Origin: DATHGT01 sp035317605
GTDB taxonomy: Bacteria > Methylomirabilota > Methylomirabilia > Rokubacteriales > CSP1-6
Assembly (NCBI GenBank): GCA_035317605.1
Contig: DATHGT010000361.1
Span: 1-19,178 of the forward strand
DNA length: 19,178 bases
Direction: 5' to 3'
A program made the translations under genes and the position numbers. Shown here one piece after another: positions 1 to 7,675 of this stretch (position 1 is its first letter; each line of letters starts with the position of its first letter). Below the pieces are notes generated by a model that was not told the DNA's origin, ran no database searches, and saw only the letters and a program-made list of their open reading frames with translations.

Positions 1-363
1 TCTGCCCGCCGCGACCGCCTTGAAGTTGCTGGCCGCCACCACCTCGACCGGTTTCTTGGCCGGACCGATCGTGCCGTCGCCGAGCTGGCCGTACAGGTTC
101 CGGCCCCAGGAGCGGAGATGGCCATCCGCGTCCAGCGCCAGGCTGTGCTCTCCCCCGGCCGCGACGCTCAGGATGGCGGCCGCGTTCGAGAAAACGAGGT
201 GCTTGCGGTCCGCGTGCGTGCCGTCCCCGAGCTGTCCCGACTTGTTGAGGCCGGCGGCGTACACACGGCCGGGGGTGAAGCCCGTGACGGGCACGGCCGG
301 CGACGCGAACAGCTCCGCTGGCAGGAGAAGGGCGAGGATGAGGGCCAGAAGTCCAGCAAGCAT
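1..363 (-). CDS. Secreted RCC1-repeat (beta-propeller) protein, N-terminal part
   Basis: The minus-strand frame is open from an ATG at 363 to the window edge (121 codons, no stop), so only the N-terminus is present. Residues 1-20 (MLAGLLALILALLLPAELFA) form a typical signal peptide, so the product should be exported. Two copies of the RCC1 signature follow: NKSGQLGDGT at residues 40-49 and NLYGQLGDGT at 89-98. Between them lies the inter-repeat pattern SVAAGGEHSLALDADGHLRSWG. RCC1 repeats of about 50 residues build a seven-bladed propeller. Bacterial secreted versions are common but their ligands are mostly unknown. A clear Shine-Dalgarno GAGGAGA sits 5 nt before the ATG and supports this start. 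The gene lies 87 bp downstream of the nucleotidyltransferase on the same strand, but its own ribosome site and signal peptide suggest a separate role. RCC1 repeat identity is firm; function is unknown. Confidence 0.88.
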   Translation of the reverse strand, partial: MLAGLLALILALLLPAELFASPAVPVTGFTPGRVYAAGLNKSGQLGDGTHADRKHLVFSNAAAILSVAAGGEHSLALDADGHLRSWGRNLYGQLGDGTIGPAKKPVEVVAASNFKAVAAGR

Positions 364-450
364 GACGGTCTCCTCTCGGTCTCCCCAGAGGCCAGCTAGG
401 GAGGATAGGGCGTCCGCGTCACACGACCGCACCGCCAGCTTGGCTCGAGT

Positions 451-1620
451 CTAGCGTGCGCGCGGCGGACCGGCAAGGCGGGTGGCGCGGCCACGGACCC
501 TCACGGCGGCGCGCGCGAAGGCGGCGGGCAGGACCTGATTCACCGAGTCCAGGCCCCAGAGATCTTGTAGGTAGCGGCCGAAGCCGAGCGCGGTGGCCGG
601 CGAGATCGCGTGGACGGATCGCACATAGTTACACCAATGAAAGGGCAGCGCCCCCATCAGCGAGTGGTCCCGGCTCCGGACCCAATGTTCAAAGCGCTCG
701 AAGCGCGAAACGGGACAGCGCGCGAGATGGGACCACGCCTCGGCCGGAATCGCGACACCGGTGAGCGCGCGAAGATAACGCAGGGCCTGCTGCATCCGCA
801 GGGCGAATCCACGCCGTTCGGCCTGGGAGATCAGACGGTGCCAATCGATCTGGCCGGCCCGCAGCATGAGGACGGCGTCGGCAATCCAGCGGACGCCGGG
901 CGTTCGCGCCCACTTCACGCCATGAACGCAGACATGAAGGAACTGGTCGGCCGGCGCGGGGACCCGGGTGCTGGCACCCTGAAGGTCGACCGCGATCGAA
1001 GACGCCCAGACGTCCTCGTCCATGCTCGCCGGGCAATACTCCTCGAAGATCCACCAGTGGAGGTCACATTGCTGGCCAGGACGATTCTTGAACGTCACCC
1101 CGTGTCGAGTCCGAGCGAAGGACGGTGTGACGTCGTCCTGAGGGGACCATCCCAGTTGTTGCAAGATCAGGCTGGCGCGTCGGGCATCCGCCCTCCGCAC
1201 CAGAAGATCGACGTCCGACATCGGTCGAAGCCCGATGTCCTTGTAGTACAGCTCTGCGAGGGCCCAGCCTTTGAGGACCATCGTCTCGATGCCCGCGGCG
1301 GTCAGCACGCGCATCACGGCCGCCACGGCGTCGAACAGCGCGTGATTCTGTGCCCTGGTCTCGCCATACAGCTGGAGGCATCCGCCGAGCTCCGAATCGT
1401 CGACCCCGTGGCGACGTAGGTTGGCGGCGAGCAATGGAAGCAGACGCCGGCTACCGATATCGACGCGGTCGGGATCGACACGGTCACGAATCGCGCGCCA
1501 GGCCGGGATGGCCTCGGATGCTTCCAGGAGGGCCGCCCGCAGGAGGAGCTCCTGCTGGTCAGTCGGCCAGTAACGGCCGGTGAGGTAGAGCCGCGAGGCC
1601 TCGGTGTCTTCCTGCCGCAT
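451..1620 (-). CDS. Nucleotidyltransferase family protein (NTP_transf_5-like)
   Basis: A 389-residue protein, probably cytoplasmic. It carries the hallmark of the PF14907-type nucleotidyltransferase fold: LKG at about 116-118 followed by LRPMSDVDLLV near 131-141. D136 and D138 would be the metal-binding Asp-x-Asp pair. A DLHWW motif follows at 182-186, matching the family's later Asp/His site. Family members are expected to transfer a nucleotidyl group, but most have no known substrate; they occur in exopolysaccharide clusters and in some peptide-modification clusters. I chose the ATG at 1620 because a purine-rich GGGGGAAGG lies just upstream, though closely spaced. The open frame reaches 1698, but that would run over the start of the divergent kinase gene at 1659. 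Only 38 bp separate the two start codons. Family assignment is good; the reaction is inferred. Confidence 0.82.
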   Translation of the reverse strand: MRQEDTEASRLYLTGRYWPTDQQELLLRAALLEASEAIPAWRAIRDRVDPDRVDIGSRRLLPLLAANLRRHGVDDSELGGCLQLYGETRAQNHALFDAVAAVMRVLTAAGIETMVLKGWALAELYYKDIGLRPMSDVDLLVRRADARRASLILQQLGWSPQDDVTPSFARTRHGVTFKNRPGQQCDLHWWIFEEYCPASMDEDVWASSIAVDLQGASTRVPAPADQFLHVCVHGVKWARTPGVRWIADAVLMLRAGQIDWHRLISQAERRGFALRMQQALRYLRALTGVAIPAEAWSHLARCPVSRFERFEHWVRSRDHSLMGALPFHWCNYVRSVHAISPATALGFGRYLQDLWGLDSVNQVLPAAFARAAVRVRGRATRLAGPPRAR

Positions 1621-1658
1621 GCCTTCCCCCACGTGAGCTTGACACGCTCCGGCCCGAA

Positions 1659-2591
1659 ATGACATCGTCGGTCGTGCCTCTTCGCACCGCACTTCCACGA
1701 TCCGACGCCTCTGCGAGCGACGAGCGCCACCTCCGCGGCCACATCGGAAGGGATCTGTGGCGTCTCGCGAAATCCGCCGACGCTCCGCTGACCGGCGTCG
1801 CCATCCTGAGTCGTCCCTCGAGCGCCGCGCGCGGGACGTTTCGCCTGATGTTCGCGGATGGGAGCGTCATGAAGGGACGCCGGTGCGAGCACCGCTGGCA
1901 GGCCAAACGGATCCAGGAGCACGCCGCCTATCTCGATCCGCGGCACTTCCCACGGATTCACCGGCGCGACGGCTGCGCGCTGCTGGAAGAGTGGATCGAG
2001 GGCCGTCCGCTGGCGGCGACCGCCGACGATGGCGTGTTCGAGCGCAGCGGCGCACTCCTGGCCGCTCTCCATTCCGTCGGCCTGCCGCAGGACCGACGGG
2101 GCTCGGCCCTGCCCTACATCGAAGCCTCGGGCTCCCGAGTCACCCGGGGACTCGCGCGGCTGGTCCGGCTGAACGCGATCACGAAGGAGGACGGCGCCGC
2201 GGCCCGCGAACTGGCGATGTCGAGCATGCCGCGCGATCTCGTTCCCGCGCTCGTCCACGGCGACTTCTGTGGAGACAACATGGTCGTGGATGCGAACGGT
2301 CGCATCCATCCCATCGACAACGAGTCGGTGATCGTGCACGTGCCGGAGTACGACCTGGCGCGCACCTGGTATCGGTGGCCGATGTCCGGGCCGCAGCGGG
2401 CCGCGTACGAGAAAGGCTACGGCGATTCGCCCGCGGCCGCGCGGTTCCGCATGCACTTCGACTTCTGGGCGATCCTGGTGCTCGTCGAATCCGTGCTCTT
2501 TCGCCATCGCGTCGCGATCGGCACACCCGAGGTTCCCCTCCAGCGCCTGCGGTCGCTTCTCCGCGAGCGCCGCGCGTCCGTCCGGGCGTGA
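1659..2591 (+). CDS. APH-fold phosphotransferase (aminoglycoside/choline-kinase-like)
   Basis: A 310-residue kinase of the APH/choline kinase superfamily (PF01636-like). The sequence shows the catalytic loop HGDFCGDN at residues 200-207 (D202 the catalytic base, N207 a metal ligand). It also shows the DFG-equivalent IDNE with D220, and a likely ATP lysine in GSVMKG (K72). The hinge region ALLEEWIEG lies between them. Such enzymes phosphorylate small-molecule hydroxyls, including sugars, choline and aminoglycosides. Nothing here points to antibiotic resistance. Next to a glycan export locus, a sugar or glycan acceptor is a reasonable inference. It is divergent from the nucleotidyltransferase, and its TGA overlaps the GTG of the following kinase, which implies translational coupling. 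There is no clear Shine-Dalgarno before the ATG. A perfect TTGACA lies at 1639-1644 but has no matching -10. Confidence 0.83.
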   Translation: MTSSVVPLRTALPRSDASASDERHLRGHIGRDLWRLAKSADAPLTGVAILSRPSSAARGTFRLMFADGSVMKGRRCEHRWQAKRIQEHAAYLDPRHFPRIHRRDGCALLEEWIEGRPLAATADDGVFERSGALLAALHSVGLPQDRRGSALPYIEASGSRVTRGLARLVRLNAITKEDGAAARELAMSSMPRDLVPALVHGDFCGDNMVVDANGRIHPIDNESVIVHVPEYDLARTWYRWPMSGPQRAAYEKGYGDSPAAARFRMHFDFWAILVLVESVLFRHRVAIGTPEVPLQRLRSLLRERRASVRA

Positions 2592-3733
2592 GTGCACGTC
2601 TCGATCCGTCACGGTCGGCGCGGTTCCTCTATCCCGGGGTGAGCATTCTCGTCGTCAGTGAATCGCCGGGACACCTGGCGTGGCTCGCGGAGTTCCTTTG
2701 CCCCGACTTCGCCACCGCCCCTCCGGCTGACGCCGACCACACGGTCATCCTCGACATCGACACCGCGCGGTATCTCGACCTCTGGCGGCGGGGGCCCGAC
2801 CCGAGTGGGACCTGGATCGATTGCTTCGCGCTGGACTCCGGCGCTGTGCGTCTGCCCCGTTGGCGGTCGAGCCCGGACGAGATCGTGGTCTTCGACGGCG
2901 AGTATCGCGTCTTCTGCATCGTGACCCCGGACAGGCGGACGATCCGCCTCGTCGCTCCGCGCTTCGGCCTGACGATGCGCAACACCCTGATGCGGGTGGT
3001 GCGGGAGCTGGCCATGATCGCGGCCGAGCGGGCGGGCGCGCTCATCGTGCACGGCGCCGCCGCCCTCGTCGGCGGCGCCGGCCTCGTGTTCGCGGGCCCG
3101 AAGAAAGCAGGCAAGACGACGCTTCTCTTGCATCTGCTTTCGCGCCCGGGTGCTGCGTTCGTCACGAACGACCGGGTCGCGGTGACGATGGAGGAAGCGG
3201 GCGGCGCGGCATTGCGCGGGATGCCGACGATCGTCGCCGTCCGAGAGCGTACCGCTCGGACGTTCCCGGCGTTCGACCAGCGTCTGCGGTCGAGCGGGTT
3301 CCATGCGTGGTCGACGCTCGACGAAGTGGCGCGACGTCGCCGTCGCCAAGCCCCGGCACAGCGGGTGTGGGCCCTCAGCCCGACACAGCTCGCGACCCTC
3401 CTCGGTGTCCCCCGGGTGGCGAGCGCCGCCCTCGAGAGCGTCCTGTTTCCGCGAGTGACGGGAGCGCGAGGCGGTATCGAGATCCGCCGGCTGGCTCCGT
3501 CGGAAGCCTCCGACCGGCTGCGTCATGCACTCTTTCGAGCGCACGCGCCGACGAGCCCTGTCGGGGTGTTGCTGGCCCCGTCCGACGAGACCACGGAGAG
3601 GGCAACCCGCGACGAGCTGTGTCGGCGACTCGCGGACCGCGTGCCGTGTTTCGACTGCGCTCTCGGGCGCGAGGCATACGAGGAAGCGGACGGCGCCGAG
3701 CTCTTCGCGTCCCCCACCACGACGACACGCTGA
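2588..3733 (+). CDS. HprK-like P-loop kinase
   Basis: A 381-residue protein whose second half resembles the C-terminal domain of HPr serine kinase. The visible elements are LIVHGAAALV (H155), then GLVF leading into a Walker A GPKKAGKT at 170-177, then FVTNDRVAV with N194-D195. The last corresponds to the (S/A)DD motif that binds magnesium in HprK. The first residues after the Walker A glycine are unusual (PKK rather than PSGxG). HprK-related kinases outside the sugar PTS occur in exosortase/polysaccharide clusters and in some lasso-peptide clusters, where one class phosphorylates the peptide C-terminus. No HPr or PTS gene is seen here, so classical catabolite control is unlikely. The GTG at 2588 overlaps the upstream TGA as GTGA, and I chose it for that reason; GTG at 2640 is an alternative. 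Residues 1-150 are not recognised. Confidence 0.72.
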   Translation: MSARLDPSRSARFLYPGVSILVVSESPGHLAWLAEFLCPDFATAPPADADHTVILDIDTARYLDLWRRGPDPSGTWIDCFALDSGAVRLPRWRSSPDEIVVFDGEYRVFCIVTPDRRTIRLVAPRFGLTMRNTLMRVVRELAMIAAERAGALIVHGAAALVGGAGLVFAGPKKAGKTTLLLHLLSRPGAAFVTNDRVAVTMEEAGGAALRGMPTIVAVRERTARTFPAFDQRLRSSGFHAWSTLDEVARRRRRQAPAQRVWALSPTQLATLLGVPRVASAALESVLFPRVTGARGGIEIRRLAPSEASDRLRHALFRAHAPTSPVGVLLAPSDETTERATRDELCRRLADRVPCFDCALGREAYEEADGAELFASPTTTTR

Positions 3734-3745
3734 GCCGGCCGCGGT

Positions 3746-4651
3746 TTGGACCTCTCCCTCATCCTCACGACATTCCGACGCCCGGAGCTCCTGGCCGACA
3801 CGCTCGCGAGCGTCGCAGAGCTCGACGCCGCCGGCCTGCATTGGGAGGTGCTCGTCGTCGATAACACCGAGGGCGACGCCCGGACGCGTGCGGCCGCCGA
3901 ACGCTTCACCGCGCGGCTCCCGCTCCGGCTCCTCCTCGAACCCGGTCCCGGTATGAATCGCGCGCGGAATCGTGCCATCGACCACGCCCAGGGGTCGCTC
4001 GTGGTCTTCACGGATGACGACGTCGCCCCGCAATCCGACTGGCTGACCGAGCTTCGGCGCGGTAGCGAACGGTGGCCGGAGGCGCAGGTGTTCGGGGGGC
4101 GAGTGCTCCCATCCTGGCCGGCCGACGGCCTGGCGCCGAATCCGCACGGTCTCTCCGAGAACGCCTATGCGATCGCCGACTGGAACCTGTCCGAAGGACC
4201 ATACTCGGCGCACCGCATCTTCGGGCCCAACATGGCGTATCGGGCGTCGGTGTTCAGGAGCGGCTGGCGATTCGATCCGCGATTCGGACCGGACGGGACC
4301 GACACATACATCACGGGCGCGGAAACGAGCTTGAACCTCGACCTGGAGCGAACCGGCATCCCGCCCGTTTACCTGCCGCGGGCGGTCGTCCACCACCGAA
4401 TTCGTCGTGAACAGCTCCAGCCAGGGTGGCTCTACAAACGCGCGTTTCGACTGGGACGCTGGGAGGCGCACCTCGCCGGGTTGTCGCGGCGCCCGTGGGG
4501 CGCGCTCCCCCGCCTCCTGCTCGATCTACGCCGTGCCTACGTCAGGCTCACCGTGGCACGGGCCGCCGGTGATTCGAGAGCCGCCCTCGAGGCCGGCCTC
4601 GCGTACTGGCAGCATCGCGGAGCGTTGTACCAGTGGCGCCGCGGTGTGTAG
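3746..4651 (+). CDS. Family 2 glycosyltransferase (GT-A fold)
   Basis: A 301-residue GT2 enzyme. The N-terminus DLSLILTTFRRPELLADTL is the classic nucleotide-binding start of the fold, WEVLVVDNTEGD follows, and the metal-binding motif TDDD is at 89-92. The segment GPGMNRARNRAIDHAQGSLVVF is the acceptor-side signature common in GT2. A C-terminal helical stretch with HHRIRREQLQPGWLYKRAFRLGR is typical of O-antigen and capsule GT2 proteins. It would transfer a sugar from a nucleotide donor to a growing glycan on the cytoplasmic side. The frame starts at a TTG at 3746, 12 bp after the HprK-like gene. It has no clear ribosome site, so it is probably co-transcribed with the two kinases. It converges on the Wzt-like gene, with 44 bp between their stops. 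Donor and acceptor are unknown. Confidence 0.87.
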   Translation: MDLSLILTTFRRPELLADTLASVAELDAAGLHWEVLVVDNTEGDARTRAAAERFTARLPLRLLLEPGPGMNRARNRAIDHAQGSLVVFTDDDVAPQSDWLTELRRGSERWPEAQVFGGRVLPSWPADGLAPNPHGLSENAYAIADWNLSEGPYSAHRIFGPNMAYRASVFRSGWRFDPRFGPDGTDTYITGAETSLNLDLERTGIPPVYLPRAVVHHRIRREQLQPGWLYKRAFRLGRWEAHLAGLSRRPWGALPRLLLDLRRAYVRLTVARAAGDSRAALEAGLAYWQHRGALYQWRRGV

Positions 4652-4695
4652 GGGGGCGACGTGAAGAACGCGCGGACCGGCCAGTCCGACGTGGG

Positions 4696-5508
4696 TCACG
4701 TACGAGTCGCCGGGCCCGATGCTCGCCCGCGCATCACGCTCTCGTAGGACGCGACCACTTCATTCGCCGCGCCCAGCTCCCGCACGCGACCGTGGTCCAG
4801 CCAGAGAGCCCGATCGCACAACCGGCGGATACTGTCGGCTCCGTGCGACACGATCACCAGAGTCTTCCCGGCCTGGCGAAAGCCGGTGAGGGCGGCGCTG
4901 CAGCGTTCGCGGAACGACGCGTCGCCGGCGGAGAGCGCCTCGTCGAGGAGCAGCACATCGAAGCGCGCATGGGTGGCCACGGCGAAGCCGAGGCGCGCGG
5001 CCATTCCGCTGGAATACGTCCACAGCGGTCGGTCGATCGCCTCCTCCAGCCCGGCGAACGCGATGATCGCGGCTTCGCGGTCGGCGATGTCACGGTTCGT
5101 CAAACCCAGCAGCGTGCCCTGAAGGAACAGGTTGTCGCGTCCGGTGAGGTACGGCTGGAAGCCACTGCCGAGAGCCAGCTGTGTCGCGACGCGTCCGCGC
5201 ACCTCCACGTGTCCCGAGGACGGACGCGCGATCCCGGCCAGGATCTTCAGCAGCGTGGTCTTGCCGGCGCCGTTGTGACCCACCACACCGAGCGACTCAC
5301 CAGGAGGGACGTCGAACGAGACGTCGCTGAGCGAGCACAGCGTCTTCGCCAGCTGACGGCGGCCCGTGAGCCAGCGGGACAGCGCCTCGGCGAGCGTCCG
5401 ACGCCGGTCGTGCGCACGGTACCACTTGCTCACGCCCCGTATCACGATGGCGGCCGTCCGGCTCGTCTGGTCGACGACCGGTCTCTCGTCCCTTCCCGGA
5501 GGCGTCAC
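4696..5508 (-). CDS. wzt: Polysaccharide export ABC transporter ATPase (Wzt-like)
   Basis: A 270-residue ATPase of the O-antigen/teichoic-acid export type. Motifs, numbered from the chosen start: Walker A GHNGAGKTT at 77-85, LGSGFQPYLTGRDN at 113-126 (the family hallmark before the helical domain), signature YSSGMAARL at 165-173, Walker B VLLLDEAL at 185-192, and H-loop VSHG with H222. It would energise export of a lipid-linked glycan through the Wzm-like permease encoded at 7662-8450. The protein ends soon after the nucleotide-binding domain and so lacks the C-terminal carbohydrate-binding domain of terminator-coupled Wzt proteins. The frame is open up to 5664, but that would overlap the upstream gene by about 150 bp. 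GTG at 5508, 4 nt after that gene's stop and preceded by a G-rich stretch, is the better start. Confidence 0.9.
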   Translation of the reverse strand: MTPPGRDERPVVDQTSRTAAIVIRGVSKWYRAHDRRRTLAEALSRWLTGRRQLAKTLCSLSDVSFDVPPGESLGVVGHNGAGKTTLLKILAGIARPSSGHVEVRGRVATQLALGSGFQPYLTGRDNLFLQGTLLGLTNRDIADREAAIIAFAGLEEAIDRPLWTYSSGMAARLGFAVATHARFDVLLLDEALSAGDASFRERCSAALTGFRQAGKTLVIVSHGADSIRRLCDRALWLDHGRVRELGAANEVVASYESVMRGRASGPATRT

Positions 5509-5512
5509 GACG

Positions 5513-6538
5513 TCACCGCCCCCGCGCAGAGCGCACCGCCCGAGGGCGTCGCGCGCGCAGTTGCTCATAGAATTCTCGGACCCGGCGGGCCCATCGGCCA
5601 TACGTATATTTCTCGCGCACGATTCGCCGGCCGGCCTCCCCGCGCTGCCGACGCTCCTCGCCACGCGCCAGGTAGTAGGTGATCAGCCGCGCGGTCTGGT
5701 CACCACCCCCGGTGATCTCCACGCCCTCGCCGAACTCCTCACGCAGGCCCTGCGCGTCGTCGCAGATGAAGAAGGCCCCGCAGGCCAGCGCTTCGAAGAC
5801 CCGGTTGTTCCACATACCCCAGGCGCGCTGGGACTCCTCGTGGTAGCCCAGCACGATCTTGGCGGAGCTGTAGAGCGCCGCAATGTCATCGAGCGGCAAG
5901 AGCCCGCGCCAGTATCGGTGCCAGGTGTTCGCGCGGGGATCGTCCCGGTACGCGGGAGCCCAGTAGGCGGCGTCCCAGCAGCCTCCCCAGAGATGAAAGT
6001 CGAACCCCTTGGCGCCGTCGAGATAGCGTCGAGTGGTCTCCGGTCGCTTGTTGCCGCGCCCGCCGCTGCCGAGGTAGACGACGTCGGCGCGATAGCGGGG
6101 ATCGGGAGCGACGCGGCCGAAGTCGTCGTCGACAGCCAGTGGAATGTACACCGCGGGGCGATGACGACCGAGCGGCGTCACCGCTGACCGGCTGTTCGTG
6201 ATGAAGCCGTCGACCGGGATCCGGCTGAACTCGTCGAGCCGATCGGCGTGGTTCACGACCTTCAAGATGGTGACGCCGTTGACGTAGCTCGCGATATCGT
6301 CGACGCGCCACGGCGGCTCCGGACCGGTGTAGGAAGAGATCAGCAGATCGACGTCCATCCCCGCGAGGGTGGCGAGATCTCCTCGATCGAAGGTGACCAC
6401 GCGGGCGCCCGGGAACTCGCGCTCGAGGGATTTCTGCTCGCTGCGCGCGATGAGGCGCTCGCCCCAGACGATGTCTTCGTCCCGCAATCCGGGGCTGAAC
6501 AGCACGATCGTGAGAGGGGCAATCACCTGGATCGTCAT
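5513..6538 (-). CDS. CgeB-like glycosyltransferase (GT-B, Glyco_trans_1_2-like)
   Basis: A 341-residue protein with a two-Rossmann GT-B layout. The N-terminal half contains GMDVDLLISSYTGPEPPW and KVVNHADRLDEF. The C-terminal half contains VVYLGSGGRGNKRPETTRRYLD and then YSSAKIVLGYHEESQRAWGMWNNRVFEALACGAFFI. That last pattern, a surface-exposed short-range copy signal with NNRxFExLACGxF, marks the CgeB/PF13524 group of glycosyltransferases. A C-terminal YTYGRWARRVREFYEQL completes the usual end of the family. It lies between the Wzt-like and GT-B genes in the leftward unit, with 3 nt to the upstream stop and 4 nt to the downstream start, so it is almost surely co-translated. No Shine-Dalgarno is obvious. 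Sugar specificity cannot be read from the sequence. Confidence 0.82.
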   Translation of the reverse strand: MTIQVIAPLTIVLFSPGLRDEDIVWGERLIARSEQKSLEREFPGARVVTFDRGDLATLAGMDVDLLISSYTGPEPPWRVDDIASYVNGVTILKVVNHADRLDEFSRIPVDGFITNSRSAVTPLGRHRPAVYIPLAVDDDFGRVAPDPRYRADVVYLGSGGRGNKRPETTRRYLDGAKGFDFHLWGGCWDAAYWAPAYRDDPRANTWHRYWRGLLPLDDIAALYSSAKIVLGYHEESQRAWGMWNNRVFEALACGAFFICDDAQGLREEFGEGVEITGGGDQTARLITYYLARGEERRQRGEAGRRIVREKYTYGRWARRVREFYEQLRARRPRAVRSARGR

Positions 6539-6541
6539 CGG

Positions 6542-7675
6542 TCAACCAGCACGCCGGACCGAGGCGAGGACCGGATCGTAGAGGGCGGCCCGGGCATCCC
6601 ACGAGTGCTGTCTCACCATGTACTCGGACACCCCGCTCGCCGGCGGAGGCGCGGCCGCGAGCGTGGCCGCGGCCCCGGCGAGCGCATGCACGTCGCCGTA
6701 ATCGACGAGCGTGCCGTGCCCGATCTCGGCGATCAAGCCCGCGTTCGGCACCGGCCGCTCGCAGACGACCGGGAGCGCCGTCCGCAAATAGTAATAAATC
6801 TTGCTGCTCTCGTTGTCCTGTGCGGCGCCGTGCGCCAGGACCACGCCGACGGCGGCGTGCCGCTGCCAGTCCCAGAATTCCTGGATCGGCACGGCCCCGG
6901 CGTGGAGCACCGCGTCCGGGTCCAGCCGGTCGGTGACGCCGGGCCCCAGCGCGACCAGGCGCAGACCCGCTCCACGAAGCGCCCGCCCGATCCGATTCAA
7001 CCGCGCCTGCCATTGCCGGTTCACCTCGGGCTGGTCCGTCAGCGAGTAGAGGTTACCGGCAAAAAGCACGACCGGTTCCTCCACGCCGAGGGCCGGATAG
7101 GGATTCGGTCCGAGCGGTGGCAGGTCGGCGTCGACTCCGGTCGGCACCTCCATGAGCCGACTCGTGATGCCGTGCGTCCGTCGCCAGAGGACGGCGCTCG
7201 GCGTCGTCAGGACGGTGACGACGCGGCTCCGCTCCGCGATCCGCTCCTGCGTGCGGAGCAATTGCTCGCGCACCGAGCCGTAGAAGTGGACGCCCGGCGT
7301 CTGCCCGCGCCCGACGACCGACCCCAGCTTGCTGATGATGAAGGGATGATCGGAGCCGCCCTCGACGCACAGCGTCTCGAAGCCGCTGTGGAAGAACGTC
7401 TTCACGACGTCGTAGTGATGCCAGCGGACGTCACGAAACGGCACCTCGGGGAGCGGAGCGGCCAGGGCCGGCCGCGTGCGCTCGCGATTCACGACCACGT
7501 CCACGCGATGGCCACGGCGCGCGAGCGCCGTGGCCATGCGCACGAACCGGATGTAGTCCATGCTCGCGACGACCACGTCCGACAGATCGGCGCGACGGTA
7601 GACACAGGCGATACGAAGCGATCGGTTCCCGGTCGCGTCGTCTGGCCGTCCGCGACGCGCGTCAGACGTGGTCAT
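6542..7675 (-). CDS. GT-B glycosyltransferase
   Basis: A 377-residue GT-B enzyme. Near the N-terminus it has LRIACVYRRADLSDVVVASMDYIRF and MATALARRGHRVDVVV, the familiar helix-turn-strand of GT4-like enzymes. The inter-domain segment ends in MEVPTGVDADLPPL. The C-terminal Rossmann domain has EEPVVLFAGNLYSLTDQPEV and QDNESSKIYYYLRTALPVV. In that stretch the acidic ESSK sits where GT4 enzymes bind the nucleotide phosphates. Its start overlaps the end of the Wzm-like permease by 14 bp, so the two are tightly coupled. A perfect 13-bp inverted repeat lies inside the coding sequence at 7508-7537, over the MATALARRGH codons. A cytoplasmic sugar-transfer role in the same glycan pathway is inferred; donor and linkage are unknown. 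Confidence 0.82.
   Translation of the reverse strand: MTTSDARRGRPDDATGNRSLRIACVYRRADLSDVVVASMDYIRFVRMATALARRGHRVDVVVNRERTRPALAAPLPEVPFRDVRWHHYDVVKTFFHSGFETLCVEGGSDHPFIISKLGSVVGRGQTPGVHFYGSVREQLLRTQERIAERSRVVTVLTTPSAVLWRRTHGITSRLMEVPTGVDADLPPLGPNPYPALGVEEPVVLFAGNLYSLTDQPEVNRQWQARLNRIGRALRGAGLRLVALGPGVTDRLDPDAVLHAGAVPIQEFWDWQRHAAVGVVLAHGAAQDNESSKIYYYLRTALPVVCERPVPNAGLIAEIGHGTLVDYGDVHALAGAAATLAAAPPPASGVSEYMVRQHSWDARAALYDPVLASVRRAG
7508..7537. repeat. Perfect 13-bp inverted repeat with 4-nt loop, inside a GT-B gene
   Basis: The arms are ATGGCCACGGCGC (7508-7520) and GCGCCGTGGCCAT (7525-7537), separated by GCGA on the plus strand. The repeat covers the codons for MATALARRGH of the minus-strand glycosyltransferase. 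The mRNA would carry the TCGC-loop version. The plus-strand version has a GNRA-type loop. The symmetry is seen directly; whether it has a role is unknown. Confidence 0.6.

Noticed and set aside
1659..2591. An aminoglycoside resistance gene, suggested by the APH fold
   Set aside because: The catalytic motifs are generic to the superfamily, and the setting is an envelope glycan locus with no mobile element or other resistance gene.
1314..2612. Long open frames opposite the real genes, such as this one and 2609-4471 on the minus strand
   Set aside because: They are Arg/Gly/His/Pro-rich with no domain motifs, and they lie opposite genes with intact catalytic motifs. This is the usual result of high G+C.
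451..3733. A lasso-peptide or other modified-peptide cluster, suggested by the nucleotidyltransferase plus HprK-like kinase
   Set aside because: No asparagine-synthetase-like cyclase, PqqD-like recognition protein, transglutaminase-like protease or plausible short precursor gene is present, and the adjoining exporter is of the glycan type.
4652..4695. A bidirectional terminator between the converging GT2 and Wzt-like genes
   Set aside because: The only stem found is 5 bp (4673-4677 with 4684-4688) with a 6-nt loop and no T-rich run on either side.
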